Source: CAYUVF01 sp964448045
Lineage (GTDB): Bacteria > Bacteroidota > Rhodothermia > Rhodothermales > Salinibacteraceae
DNA length: 63,986 nucleotides
NCBI GenBank assembly: GCA_964448045.1
Contig: CAYUVF010000019.1
Span: 1 to 63,986 of the forward strand
Direction of reading: 5' to 3'
Below the pieces are notes generated by a model, which saw only the letters and a program-made list of their open reading frames with translations, did no database searches and was not told the origin of the DNA. How positions within the stretch are numbered: the first letter of the stretch is position 1; every line of letters begins with the position of its first letter. Made by a program: the position numbers and the translations under genes. Positions 1 through 8,571 of this stretch are shown piece by piece.

Positions 1-622
1 GGTGGATAAACCCGAGGGCCGGGCTGTACCCGGCGGAGACGATGGCGGCGTGGCAGACGCCGTTCAGGCAGGCATTGGCGGCCGAGAGGGCGCGGTTGGG
101 CGCGTCGCTCTCGTTCCAGTCGAAGCGGTCGTACCGCCGGCCGCGCCACGCGATGCCGTAGCGCTCGGCCGCCTCGCGGTAGGCTTTGCGGACGCGGGCG
201 CCCTCACGGCCGCGCACCTGGTCGAGCGAAAGCCCGTCGGGCAGGGGCTCACCGAAGCGCATCTGGTACATGCGGGCGACGACCGCCATGCGCGTTTCGG
301 GATGGGCGGCCAGCTCGGCTTGCTTTTGAAGCGCGTACCCCTTGCGCGTCTCGCCGTGGCCGTGGGCGTAGAAGCGCACGCCGGCCTCGCCGACCCAGAG
401 CAGCGAGCACCCCGAGCGCGCGATGGTGTGCACCGCGCGGTGCGTGACGGTGGTACCCGGCCCCAGCAGGAGCGCGCAGAGGTTGGCCACTGGAATGGCG
501 GTGCGCCCCAGCTTGTTCTCGAACTCGAGGCCGTTCTTCGTCTGGGTCAGGCGGCCGTACTTGAGGTAGAGCGTGGAGAGACTATCACGAATTTTGGGGA
601 GTGCGCGGAGATTGTCGGGCAT
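1..622 (-). CDS. cas1: Cas1, type I-E CRISPR integrase (C-terminus cut by window edge)
   Basis: About 207 N-terminal residues are present and the gene runs off the left edge. The frame begins MPDNLRALPKIRDSLS and contains an LLGPGTTVTH stretch, a VGEAGVRFYAHG stretch and, near residue 150, the REGARVRKAYREAAERYGI block followed by GRRYDRFDWNESD, all characteristic of the I-E subfamily (Cas1e). In that family Cas1 with Cas2 integrates new spacers at the leader end of the array. I chose the ATG at 622 because LPKIRDSLS sits near the N-terminus in relatives; an in-frame ATG at 694 would add 24 residues with no family support. No clear Shine-Dalgarno is visible. The gene is transcribed away from the adjacent array, which is unusual for I-E. 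cas2 would be expected just outside the window to the left. Confidence 0.9.
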   Translation of the reverse strand, partial: MPDNLRALPKIRDSLSTLYLKYGRLTQTKNGLEFENKLGRTAIPVANLCALLLGPGTTVTHRAVHTIARSGCSLLWVGEAGVRFYAHGHGETRKGYALQKQAELAAHPETRMAVVARMYQMRFGEPLPDGLSLDQVRGREGARVRKAYREAAERYGIAWRGRRYDRFDWNESDAPNRALSAANACLNGVCHAAIVSAGYSPALGFIH

Positions 623-780
623 GGGAGTAAAGCGGTTGAATGGGAGCCGTAACGCATACCCAACATCGCACGGGCCTACTCGCAACCACGACATTTTACG
701 TCCACCTTTCTAAAATCGGCCCGTATCCTTATTGTGAAGTGATTTGACGGCGCAATCGCCGTCTCTGCCCGTTGAGAAGG
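623..780 (+). promoter_or_regulatory. CRISPR leader / divergent cas1-array intergenic region
   Basis: This 158-bp region lies between the cas1 start and the first repeat. The array polarity (degenerate last repeat at the right end, 5' handle type ATGAACCG on the plus strand) places the leader here. The part nearest the array is more AT-rich (about 706-745) and holds an inverted repeat at 746-763 with 7-bp arms gacggcg/cgccgtc around caat, ending 17 bp before the first repeat. It should carry both the cas1 promoter and the pre-crRNA promoter; I cannot assign either confidently. Confidence 0.6.
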
Positions 781-1601
781 GCTTTCCCCACGCGAGTGGG
801 GATGAACCGACACTTGATCTGTATTCAAGCGGGTCACTTGAGCTTTCCCCACGCGAGTGGGGATGAACCGGACGAGTAGACCCAATAGGTAGATGCCAGT
901 AGGCTTTCCCCACGCGAGTGGGGATGAACCGATGGTGTCTTCATCTGCACTTGAGAGCGCCTGGCTTTCCCCACGCGAGTGGGGATGAACCGAGGGCGCG
1001 GGCGAGGCGGATGGGGAGGCCGTAGCTTTCCCCACGCGAGTGGGGATGAACCGCCTCCGGGGCGCGGATACGGTGCGCCAAATGCGCTTTCCCCACGCGA
1101 GTGGGGATGAACCGTCAAAATTGACTCACTATTGATCGTTCCTTTGGCTTTCCCCACGCGAGTGGGGATGAACCGCAAAAGGGCAGGGTTAGGGCCCAGC
1201 CGTGCCCGCTTTCCCCACGCGAGTGGGGATGAACCGTTTTCTGGAGGCGGGAGGCACCTGGACGCTGTGCTTTCCCCACGCGAGTGGGGATGAACCGGAT
1301 AATGCGGGGACGGGGGGGCTCGCCATCACGCTTTCCCCACGCGAGTGGGGATGAACCTTGATTGGAGGTAGCGGATGCGGTGCATGATTGGCTTTCCCCA
1401 CGCGAGTGGGGATGAACCGGCTCAGGCCAAAGCTGAAGCCCGCTACGAACAGCTTTCCCCACGCGAGTGGGGATGAACCGTAAAGGGGAGAGGTGCGGTT
1501 AAGCATGAACGAGCTTTCCCCACGCGAGTGGGGATGAACCGCCGGCGCATCTCCGAAAGCGACAGGCGGAGCGCTTTCCCCACGCGAGTGGGGATGAATC
1601 A
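781..1601 (+). CRISPR. Type I-E CRISPR array, 14 repeats and 13 spacers
   Basis: A 29-nt repeat (first copy 781-809) recurs at 842, 903, 964, 1025, 1086, 1147, 1208, 1269, 1330, 1391, 1452, 1513 and 1573. Twelve spacers are 32 nt and the last is 31 nt. The repeat contains the hairpin TCCCCAC-GCGA-GTGGGGA, a perfect 7-bp stem closed by a GNRA-type tetraloop, as expected for Cas6e processing, and ends ATGAACCG, the usual I-E 5' handle form. The last repeat is degenerate at its 3' end (ATGAATCA), marking the leader-distal end at the right. The copy at 1330 ends in T rather than G. Apparent reading frames across the array are repeat artefacts. Confidence 0.98.
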
Positions 1602-1649
1602 ACTGTTCAACTTTTGGTAGTGACAGACGCGTCGGTTCAGTAACGACAT

Positions 1650-2807
1650 CTACGCAAACTGCTTGGCTGCCTGCTTGAGATCATTCACGCGGTCGAGCTT
1701 CTCCCATGGAAATTGGCTCCGCCCGAAGTGCCCGTACGCCGCCGTTTTCTTGTAGCGCGGCTTGAGCAGATCGAGGTCGCGGATGATGGCGGAGGGAGCG
1801 AGGTCGAACACCTCGGTGACGAGCTCACAGAGCTGGTGGTCGGGCATGACGCCGGTGCCGCCCGTGTTGATGTCGATCGATACCGGATCGGCGACGCCGA
1901 TGGCGTAGGCGATCTGGACTTCGGCCTCCTGCGCAAGCTCGGCCGCGACGAGATTCTTGGCGACGTGGCGGGCGGCGTACGTGGCGCTGCGATCGACCTT
2001 GGACGGGTCCTTTCCGCTGAAGGCACCGCCGCCGTGGGCGCCCTTGCCCCCGTACGTGTCCACGATCACTTTACGGCCGGTAAGGCCGGTGTCGCCGTGC
2101 GGCCCGCCGATCACGAAGCGACCCGTGGGGTTCACGTGCAAGATCAAGTCGTCGTCGACCATCTCATTAGGGATGACGCGAGGAATCAGGATCTCGCGCA
2201 CATCTTCCCGGATCTTATCCTGCGACACACCGGGATCGTGCTGGGTCGATACGACGATCGTGTGCACGCGGCGCGGCGTGATCCGGTCGTCTTCGTACTC
2301 AATGGTAACCTGGCTCTTCGAATCGGGCCGGAGGTAGGGCATCAAGTCCGTATTTTTGCGGATGTCGGCCAGCCCTTCCATGAGATGATGTGCGTACGAG
2401 ATGGCCATCGGCATCAGCTCCGGCGTTTCCCGGCAGGCGTAGCCAAACATGAGGCCCTGATCGCCGGCGCCCTGGCGGTCCTGCCCGTCGACACCCTGGC
2501 TGATATCTTCGCTCTGCTCGTGGATGCTGCTGAGCACGCCGCACGAGTCGCCATCGAAGCGCAGCCGCGGATCGGTATAGCCGATCTCGCGGATGACCTC
2601 GCGGGCGATCTCCTGCACGTCGACGTACGCATCGGTCGTGACTTCGCCAGAGAGCACCACGAGGCCCGTGGTGACGAGCGTTTCGACCGCAACCCGGCTG
2701 TGCGGATCGTCGGCGAGCATGGCGTCGAGAATGGCGTCGGAAATCTGATCGGCAACTTTGTCGGGATGACCCTCCGAGACGGACTCGGACGTGTAGAGAT
2801 AGGACAT
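1650..2807 (-). CDS. metK: S-adenosylmethionine synthetase
   Basis: This 385-residue cytoplasmic enzyme makes S-adenosylmethionine from methionine and ATP. The frame opens MSYLYTSESVSEGHPDKVAD with the ATP-binding GHPDK at residues 13-17, has GDQGLMFGYA near residue 110, and the loop GGGAFSGKDPSKVDRSA near residue 255. Length matches the family. The ATG at 2807 is chosen because homologues begin a few residues before YTSESV; an upstream in-frame start would add 16 unrelated residues. It stands alone, ending about 50 bp from the CRISPR array and facing away from acpP. Confidence 0.97.
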   Translation of the reverse strand: MSYLYTSESVSEGHPDKVADQISDAILDAMLADDPHSRVAVETLVTTGLVVLSGEVTTDAYVDVQEIAREVIREIGYTDPRLRFDGDSCGVLSSIHEQSEDISQGVDGQDRQGAGDQGLMFGYACRETPELMPMAISYAHHLMEGLADIRKNTDLMPYLRPDSKSQVTIEYEDDRITPRRVHTIVVSTQHDPGVSQDKIREDVREILIPRVIPNEMVDDDLILHVNPTGRFVIGGPHGDTGLTGRKVIVDTYGGKGAHGGGAFSGKDPSKVDRSATYAARHVAKNLVAAELAQEAEVQIAYAIGVADPVSIDINTGGTGVMPDHQLCELVTEVFDLAPSAIIRDLDLLKPRYKKTAAYGHFGRSQFPWEKLDRVNDLKQAAKQFA

Positions 2808-3141
2808 ATACGTGCGCAGAATCGTGAGACAGTGATAAGTGGTCGGCGACAACAACAGAGAAGCTAAAACGTAGGGCTCCTGTATTGGTTCGATGCACCC
2901 GCCCCATCGGGCGGAATGGGCAGTGGCAACGGTCCCGCGATTTAGAAGTCTGCATCAAACGGACCCGTAGAATTGCTTCTCGCCCCCCCTTACCTTAGTT
3001 TTTGGCGTTTGAAACGCAGAGTCGCGCAACCTTCTCGCGCGCTCCCCCACCCAACACAAGAGCCGGCGGGCCGACAAGGGCCGCGGGCTCATTTTCGCGT
3101 GTTTTATTCAACAAGCAATACAGTAACGGAGGTTCTCCCTC
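2808..3141. other. Divergent metK-acpP intergenic region
   Basis: No gene is supported in these 334 bp. An inverted repeat at 2899-2914 (ccgccc-catc-gggcgg) lies about 95 bp upstream of metK. I looked for a SAM-responsive riboswitch core upstream of metK and did not recognise one. Close to acpP a good ribosome binding site, ggagg, sits about 10 bases before the ATG. Confidence 0.5.
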
Positions 3142-3378
3142 ATGGCAAACGATATTGAAGCAACCGTCAAATCAATCATTGTTGAGAAGCTCGGCGTCGA
3201 TGAGTCCGACGTCCACACCGATGCCTCGTTCACGAACGACTTGGGCGCCGACTCGCTCGACACGGTTGAGCTGATCATGGAGTTTGAGAAAGAGTTCGAC
3301 CTGACGATCCCCGACGAAGAGGCCGAGAAGATCGCTACGGTGGGCGACGCCGTGAGCTATCTCGAAGACAAAACCTGA
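3142..3378 (+). CDS. acpP: Acyl carrier protein
   Basis: This 78-residue, very acidic protein carries growing acyl chains on a phosphopantetheine arm during fatty-acid synthesis. The attachment motif GADSLD is present with the modified serine at residue 38, and the helix after it (TVELIMEFEKEFDL) is typical. Length equals that of bacterial AcpP. An acggaggt ribosome binding site precedes the ATG. fabF follows 103 bp downstream on the same strand, the usual acpP-fabF pairing, with a strong hairpin between them. Confidence 0.97.
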   Translation: MANDIEATVKSIIVEKLGVDESDVHTDASFTNDLGADSLDTVELIMEFEKEFDLTIPDEEAEKIATVGDAVSYLEDKT

Positions 3379-3401
3379 TCACGCGCCGCACCAGCACGAT
3401 T

Positions 3402-3437
3402 CCGGCGAGACGCCGCCCCCGCAGGCGGGCTCGCCGG
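3402..3437 (+). promoter_or_regulatory. Intercistronic hairpin between acpP and fabF
   Basis: The outer arms ccggcgag (3402-3409) and ctcgccgg (3430-3437) are perfectly complementary. Inside them ccgcc (3413-3417) pairs with ggcgg (3424-3428). There is no T tract, so this does not look like a full terminator. It could stabilise the acpP message or reduce read-through into fabF; that role is inferred. Confidence 0.6.
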
Positions 3438-3481
3438 GCTGTATCCGGTCATTTCGCACGGGATCGACACAACGCAGATCT

Positions 3482-4741
3482 ATGCAACAGGCCTCACGCA
3501 GAGTGGTCGTCACCGGCATGGGCGCCTTGACGCCCCTCGGCCTTTCGGTCGAAGCGTTCTGGGACGCCATGATGACAAGCACAAGCGGCGCGGCGACCAT
3601 CGAGTCGTTTGACCCGAGCGAACTCAAGACGCAGTTTGCCTGCGAACTGAAGGACTTCGACGCGCTCGACTATCTCGACCGCAAAGAGGCGCGGCGGATG
3701 GACCCCTTCTGCCAGTACGGCATGATTGCGGCCGACCAGGCCGTCCAGGACGCCGGCCTCAACGCCGATGAAATGCCACAGGACGAAAAAGACCGCGTGG
3801 CTGTCATCTACGGCAGCGGCATCGGCGGCATCCAGATTTTCCAGGAGCAGACCGAGGCGTTCAACGAGCACGGCGAGCGCCACGTCTCGCCCTTCTTCAT
3901 CCCGATGCTCATCCCCGACATCGCCAGCGGGCGCATCGCCATGCGCTACGGCTTTCGCGGGCCCAACTACGCCATCGTATCGGCCTGCGCAACGGGCAAC
4001 AACAACATCGGCGATGCCTACAAGCTGATCCGCGACGGCCAGGTCGACGCGGCTCTCACCGGCGGCACCGAGGCCTGCATCAATCCCCTGGGCATTGCCG
4101 GCTTCAGCTCGATGCGCGCCCTGTCCCGCCGCAACGACGATCCCGAACATGCCAGTCGTCCCTTCGACGCCGAGCGTGACGGATTCGTGATGGGCGACGG
4201 CGCGGGCGCACTCTACCTCGAAGAGCTGGAGCACGCCCAAAAGCGGGGCGCCCGCATCTACGCCGAGATCACCGGCATCGGCATGTCCGCCGACGCATAT
4301 CACCTCACGGCGCCCGACCCCGAAGGCGGCGGCGTGACGCTCGCGCTCGAACGCGCCCTGGACAACGCTGGGCTCAACACCGAAGACATCGACTACATCA
4401 ACACGCACGGCACATCCACTCCGCTGGGCGACGTGGCCGAAACCAAGGCAGTGAAATCCGTCTTTGGCAAGCACGCCTACGAGATGAACCTGTCCTCCAC
4501 CAAGAGTATGACAGGCCACCTGCTGGGCGCCGCCGGCGCGGTCGAGGCCATTGCTACCGTGCTCGCCCTGCGCAACGATGTCGTGCCGCCCACCATCAAC
4601 TTCGAGGAGCCCGATCCCGAGTGCGATCTCAACTACACCTTCAACGAGCCCCAGGAGCGAACCGTGGATGCCGCGATGTCGAACGCCTTTGGCTTTGGCG
4701 GGCACAACACCTCGCTCGTCTTCAGAAAATTCGACGAGTAG
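3482..4741 (+). CDS. fabF: 3-oxoacyl-ACP synthase II
   Basis: This 419-residue condensing enzyme elongates acyl-ACP with malonyl-ACP in fatty-acid synthesis. The catalytic cysteine lies in SACATGNN near residue 168, the two histidines in NTHGTSTPLGD (about 306) and TKSMTGHLLGAAG (about 342), and the C-terminus has the FGFGGHNTSLVF loop. Length and motif spacing match FabF rather than FabB or FabH. It is downstream of acpP and convergent with the DUF721 gene, whose stop is 28 bp away. Confidence 0.97.
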   Translation: MQQASRRVVVTGMGALTPLGLSVEAFWDAMMTSTSGAATIESFDPSELKTQFACELKDFDALDYLDRKEARRMDPFCQYGMIAADQAVQDAGLNADEMPQDEKDRVAVIYGSGIGGIQIFQEQTEAFNEHGERHVSPFFIPMLIPDIASGRIAMRYGFRGPNYAIVSACATGNNNIGDAYKLIRDGQVDAALTGGTEACINPLGIAGFSSMRALSRRNDDPEHASRPFDAERDGFVMGDGAGALYLEELEHAQKRGARIYAEITGIGMSADAYHLTAPDPEGGGVTLALERALDNAGLNTEDIDYINTHGTSTPLGDVAETKAVKSVFGKHAYEMNLSSTKSMTGHLLGAAGAVEAIATVLALRNDVVPPTINFEEPDPECDLNYTFNEPQERTVDAAMSNAFGFGGHNTSLVFRKFDE

Positions 4742-4768
4742 CCCGCCAGCGGCTGGCCGCTCCCCAGC

Positions 4769-5062
4769 CTACCGAAACACGATCTTTTCGATGAGCTCCT
4801 CCCCGAGCTCCGTGTTGAGGCGCTCGCGCCACTCGCGCCGCCGCATGTGCAACTCCTGACGCCAGGGCCCCGAGCGCACCTTCACGAACAGCGTTCGCCC
4901 CTTCATCCACACCGACGAGGTGACGCCGTTGATCTGCGGGCCCGCCAGCACCGCCCACGTCTCGATGATGCGCGCCTCGTTGATGCGCGTGCGCAGTCCG
5001 AGGCGGTCGATCACCTTCTGGATCACCTCCCCAAGCGGTTTCGGACCTCCCTGTATGGCCAT
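4769..5062 (-). CDS. DUF721 / DciA-like protein
   Basis: This 97-residue protein has the DUF721 pattern: an N-terminal helix with PKPLGEVIQKVIDRLGL, a WAVLAGPQI motif near residue 38, then TLFVKVRSGPWRQELHMRR and a C-terminal LIEKIVFR. In several bacteria members of this family (DciA) help load the replicative helicase; here the role is inferred only from the family. It is a single gene convergent with fabF and divergent from the TolC-like gene. Confidence 0.85.
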   Translation of the reverse strand: MAIQGGPKPLGEVIQKVIDRLGLRTRINEARIIETWAVLAGPQINGVTSSVWMKGRTLFVKVRSGPWRQELHMRRREWRERLNTELGEELIEKIVFR

Positions 5063-5261
5063 GCCGATGTGAAAACTGGATGGAACAAGCTATTGCAAAC
5101 GCGTCGCCTATCACATTCCTGTACGGCAGTGGGCCCGCGCGGTTTTCCACGGGGTCTGCTCGCTGAATCGGCGTGTTACTTTGGTCCACCATCCGGCGGC
5201 TTATCCACCTTGGGCCCTCATCGTTGATGGCCCCTTCCTCATGCTGTACCGCTGGCCCTCT

Positions 5262-6731
5262 ATGTTTTCCCGGATGACCTCCTCCCCCGTTCCGGCCTCT
5301 GTGCTCGGCACCCTGCTAATTGGGGCGCTGGGCCTGCTGATAGCGCCGGTGCTTCCGGCTCACGCCCAGTTCCGCCTCACCGCCGCAATGCCCGACACCA
5401 CCGAAGTCAACCTGAGCGCGTCGATTCAGCGGGCGCTGGAGGTGAGCCCCGAGGTCGACCAGCGGCGGGCCCGACGCAGCTTCGCCGAGGCGCGCCGCGA
5501 CGAAGCCCGCGCCAGCCGCTTCCTGACCGACTTCACCGGATCGAGCGCCCACTCGCTCGCCCCAGGCCTCAATATCCCCGACGGCTTCACCGGCTCAAAC
5601 GATGAGCTCTACCTGAATCCGGACGTGACGAATGACTGGAACAGCCTGCGCGTGTTCACCCGCGTCCAGGCCGAGTTGACGCAGCCGCTCTATACGTGGG
5701 GCCAGCTCCGCAACACCATCCGCGCCGCCGAATATGGCATCGACGTGGAGGAGGCCGGCGTCGAACAGAAAGCGCTTGACGTCGCCGCCCGCACCGGCGA
5801 GTTGTACTTCAGCCTGCTACTCACCCATGCGCTCGACCGGCTGGCCCGCGAAACCGGCTCCGCCATCGACCGGGCCCAACGCGAAGTGCAGCGCCTGCTC
5901 GATGAAGGCGACGCCGACGTCGATCAGGCCGATCTCTTCAAGGTGCAGCTGACCAAGCAGGAGTACAACCGGCGCGTCGTGGAAATCGACCAGCGGCACC
6001 AGACGGCTCGGGCCGCGCTGAAACGGCAGCTGCTGCTCCCCGACGGCACGACACTCCAACTGGCCGATCGCGAACTGGCTCCCCTCCCGTTCGAGATTCC
6101 GCCGGACTCGCTCGCCCACTTTATGCAGCTGGCCGTCGACCACCGGCCTGAGCTGGAGCAGGTGCGGGCGGGCATTGCCGCACGATCGGCCCTGGTGGAC
6201 GTGGCGCAGTCCGACTACTACCCGAAGCTGTTCTTTGGCACCTCGGCCAGTTTCACGTACACGCCGGGGCGCTTCCGCCAGCCGAACCCGTACGTGGGCG
6301 ACCCCTTCCGGAGCCGCTCCGCGCGCACCGGCTTTGGGCTGCAGCTGAACCTCAACTTTTATCAGACGAAGGCACGCGTCGAGCAGGCCCGTGCCGAGCT
6401 GAATGAGGTACGCTATCAGCAGAGCGCCGCCGAGCAGCTGGTACGCTTCGAGGTCGAGGACGCGTATCGGAACGTGCTCATCGCCCAGGCCGACGTCGCC
6501 TCACGCGACGAATCCGTCACCCTCACCGAGGAATGGCTGCGCACCGAGCAGATTAACTTCGACCTTGACATCGGCAACACCGAGAATCTGATCGACGCCG
6601 TGCGCGCTAATTTGGAGGCCAAGGCGAGCTACTATCAGGCCGTGCAGCGCTACAACGTTGCCGTCCTCAACCTCCTCCGCGCAACGGGAACGCTGACCGC
6701 CCGTATCGATACCGGCACGCTTATTGACTAA
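5262..6731 (+). CDS. TolC-family outer membrane efflux protein
   Basis: From the ATG at 5262 the product is 489 residues. It begins with a hydrophobic signal peptide ending near LPAHAQ, followed by the repeated coiled-coil pattern of outer membrane efflux proteins: TLYTWGQLRN-like motif (seen as QPLYTWGQLRNTI), the ALDVAARTGELYFSLLL helix, and a second half with LNLNFYQTKARVEQA and FEVEDAYRNVLIAQADV. Such proteins form trimeric outer membrane exit ducts. No inner-membrane pump or adaptor is adjacent, so its partner is unknown. Upstream in-frame starts at 5181, 5241 and downstream at 5274 are possible. An MlaC-like gene follows 77 bp downstream. Confidence 0.88.
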   Translation: MFSRMTSSPVPASVLGTLLIGALGLLIAPVLPAHAQFRLTAAMPDTTEVNLSASIQRALEVSPEVDQRRARRSFAEARRDEARASRFLTDFTGSSAHSLAPGLNIPDGFTGSNDELYLNPDVTNDWNSLRVFTRVQAELTQPLYTWGQLRNTIRAAEYGIDVEEAGVEQKALDVAARTGELYFSLLLTHALDRLARETGSAIDRAQREVQRLLDEGDADVDQADLFKVQLTKQEYNRRVVEIDQRHQTARAALKRQLLLPDGTTLQLADRELAPLPFEIPPDSLAHFMQLAVDHRPELEQVRAGIAARSALVDVAQSDYYPKLFFGTSASFTYTPGRFRQPNPYVGDPFRSRSARTGFGLQLNLNFYQTKARVEQARAELNEVRYQQSAAEQLVRFEVEDAYRNVLIAQADVASRDESVTLTEEWLRTEQINFDLDIGNTENLIDAVRANLEAKASYYQAVQRYNVAVLNLLRATGTLTARIDTGTLID

Positions 6732-6808
6732 CAGGGGTGGGCCCGGGCTCCAACGCTTGCGCCCCCTGCACCGCACTGCCCCTTTGCATTACTCTTATTT
6801 TGGACGCC

Positions 6809-7423
6809 ATGACTACTGCATTACACACCGGATGGGCTCTGCTACTGGCCGTACTGCTGGCCGCTGCCCCCATCCAGCCGCTCCAGGCGCAGTCCCCCGA
6901 CCAGGAGATTCGCCAGATGCTGGAGCAGCGCGATCAGCAGATCAAAACCATCCTGCAGGGCGATACGTCGTTTACCGTGCAGCAGCGTGAGGAGTTGAAG
7001 ACGCTCATCAACGGCGTGATCGACTTCCGCGCGATGGGCCGCCAAGCCCTCGGCCCCTTCTGGAGCGACCTCTCAAACGAGCAGCGTGCCGAGTTCGTCG
7101 ACGTCTTTCAGACGATCGTCCGCGCCCAGTCGCTCTCCGACCTGGAAGTGTACAACTCGCAGGTGACCTACGACCAGATCGATGTCGAGGGTGACAGCGC
7201 GTTCGTCCAGACGACGACCGATTACAAGGGCACCTCGGCCAACGTCGAGTACGTCTTGCAGCGCGAAGACGGCCAGTGGCTGGCGCAGGACATCATCATC
7301 GACGACGTGAGCACAGCCCAGAGCTACGCCCGCTCGTTCCAGACCGTCGTTCGCAAGAACGGCTTCGATGCACTCATGCAGAGCCTGCGCAAAAAGCGCG
7401 ACCAAATAGCATCCCGTAACTAA
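6809..7423 (+). CDS. MlaC/Ttg2D-like phospholipid-binding protein
   Basis: This 204-residue protein has an N-terminal signal peptide (ATG at 6809, hydrophobic segment ending LQAQS) and the MlaC domain: a helical N-part with TVQQREELKTLINGVIDFRAMGRQAL, then LSNEQRAEFVDVFQTIV, then a beta-rich part with VEYVLQREDGQWLAQDIIIDDVS. In the Mla system the periplasmic protein carries phospholipids between the two membranes. Other mla genes are not in the window. It follows the TolC-like gene and may be co-transcribed with it. Confidence 0.85.
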   Translation: MTTALHTGWALLLAVLLAAAPIQPLQAQSPDQEIRQMLEQRDQQIKTILQGDTSFTVQQREELKTLINGVIDFRAMGRQALGPFWSDLSNEQRAEFVDVFQTIVRAQSLSDLEVYNSQVTYDQIDVEGDSAFVQTTTDYKGTSANVEYVLQREDGQWLAQDIIIDDVSTAQSYARSFQTVVRKNGFDALMQSLRKKRDQIASRN

Positions 7424-7527
7424 CCCGTTATGCCGCAGTCCGCTCCTGCCCAGGAGGTAAACATCCCCCCGGATGTCGCGTAGGGGCGTATCTGTGACAC
7501 ACTGTGTCATTTCACCCATTTAGCACG

Positions 7528-8559
7528 ATGGCTTCACCCACCGAAGGCTACGTCTTACATACGTACGGCCCCGAGCGCTTCGTTCGCCACGCCGTCGCAT
7601 CGGTGACGACGTTGCGCCGCTACGATACCACCCGTCCCGTCGCCTTGTACTGCCCCCCTGCCCACCGGGCCGTGCTAGAACACCACGGGCTGGACGACCA
7701 CTTCACACTGATCCAACCCTTGCCCGAGGAGCACCGGTCCATCGTAGGATTTAAGCACCATCTGCACCGCTTCAAGCCGTGGGACCGGTCGCTCTTCGTC
7801 GATGCGGATGTCGTCTGGTGCCGTGACCCCGATCCGCTCTGGCAGCAGTTGAGTGCGTTCAAGTTCACCGCGACCGGCGCCGAGCGGGCCGACTTCTTCT
7901 TCGGCGGGCCCAAGGGCGCGGGCGTCGTGGTTGATTACCTGCTCGATCGCCGCCGCCAAACGCTGGCGCACTTCGGGCTCAACTATCTCCCCCGCGTGCA
8001 GGCCGGGATGATCTACGCGCAGGATGATGCCCTTACGCGCGAGATCTCCCAGCGCGCCGCAGAATATCTCAACCGCGCTGACGAGACACACTTCCGCAGC
8101 CGTCTTAACGAAGGCCGCTCGGAAGAGTCGTGCGAGTGGAGCCTGGCGATGGCCATGAGCCGGCTCGATCTGCCCATCTTCCCGTGGCAGCAGGGCCACA
8201 ACAGCCCCCAGCTCGACTTTATCGAGGGCATGACGACCCACGACGCCGAGTTTCGGGAGGTCTCCTGCCGTTACTACACCACGCCGTTCATCTACACCCT
8301 TCGCGGGCTGAAGACGGAATGGGTCCGCAACACGCTCATCCGCCTGGCGACGCGCCTGCCCGGTCGCGGCGACTACATGGAGGTGACCCCGTACGCGCTT
8401 CACTTCGGCTGGCTGCATCACAAACAGCCGTTCTACGACTTCGCGACGCGGACGTGGACGCGCCTGCTCCGCACGCAGCGCCGTCCGAGCGTCACGCCCA
8501 TCTCCGCCCGGGCCGTCACGAACGGCCACGCCGAACCCGCCGCCGATCCGACGACGTAG
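7528..8559 (+). CDS. Putative nucleotide-sugar glycosyltransferase
   Basis: This 343-residue soluble protein has a Rossmann-like start (GYVLHTYGPERFVRHAVASVTTLRRY) and, near residue 90, RSLFVDADVVWCRD, a D-x-D type metal and nucleotide-sugar site as in GT-A fold enzymes. The region after it resembles GT8-like proteins only loosely, so donor and acceptor cannot be named. Start ATG 7528 is preferred over 7504 because conserved-looking sequence begins at GYVLHTYG. It converges on the next gene with only 12 bp between stop codons. Confidence 0.65.
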   Translation: MASPTEGYVLHTYGPERFVRHAVASVTTLRRYDTTRPVALYCPPAHRAVLEHHGLDDHFTLIQPLPEEHRSIVGFKHHLHRFKPWDRSLFVDADVVWCRDPDPLWQQLSAFKFTATGAERADFFFGGPKGAGVVVDYLLDRRRQTLAHFGLNYLPRVQAGMIYAQDDALTREISQRAAEYLNRADETHFRSRLNEGRSEESCEWSLAMAMSRLDLPIFPWQQGHNSPQLDFIEGMTTHDAEFREVSCRYYTTPFIYTLRGLKTEWVRNTLIRLATRLPGRGDYMEVTPYALHFGWLHHKQPFYDFATRTWTRLLRTQRRPSVTPISARAVTNGHAEPAADPTT

Positions 8560-8571
8560 TAGCCCGGCGAA

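Noticed and set aside
2..652. Plus-strand frame of 216 residues
   Set aside because: It is antisense to cas1, whose family motifs are clear on the minus strand.
676..1602. Several overlapping minus-strand frames of 67-137 residues rich in HSRGES and SPLAWGK
   Set aside because: They are translations of the CRISPR repeat; the 61-bp period keeps producing the same peptide in rotating frames.
1713..2867. Long plus-strand frame of 384 residues opposite metK
   Set aside because: High GC content keeps antisense frames open; the minus strand encodes full MetK motifs.
2808..2960. Possible SAM riboswitch upstream of metK
   Set aside because: A small hairpin is present but no conserved SAM riboswitch core could be recognised by eye.
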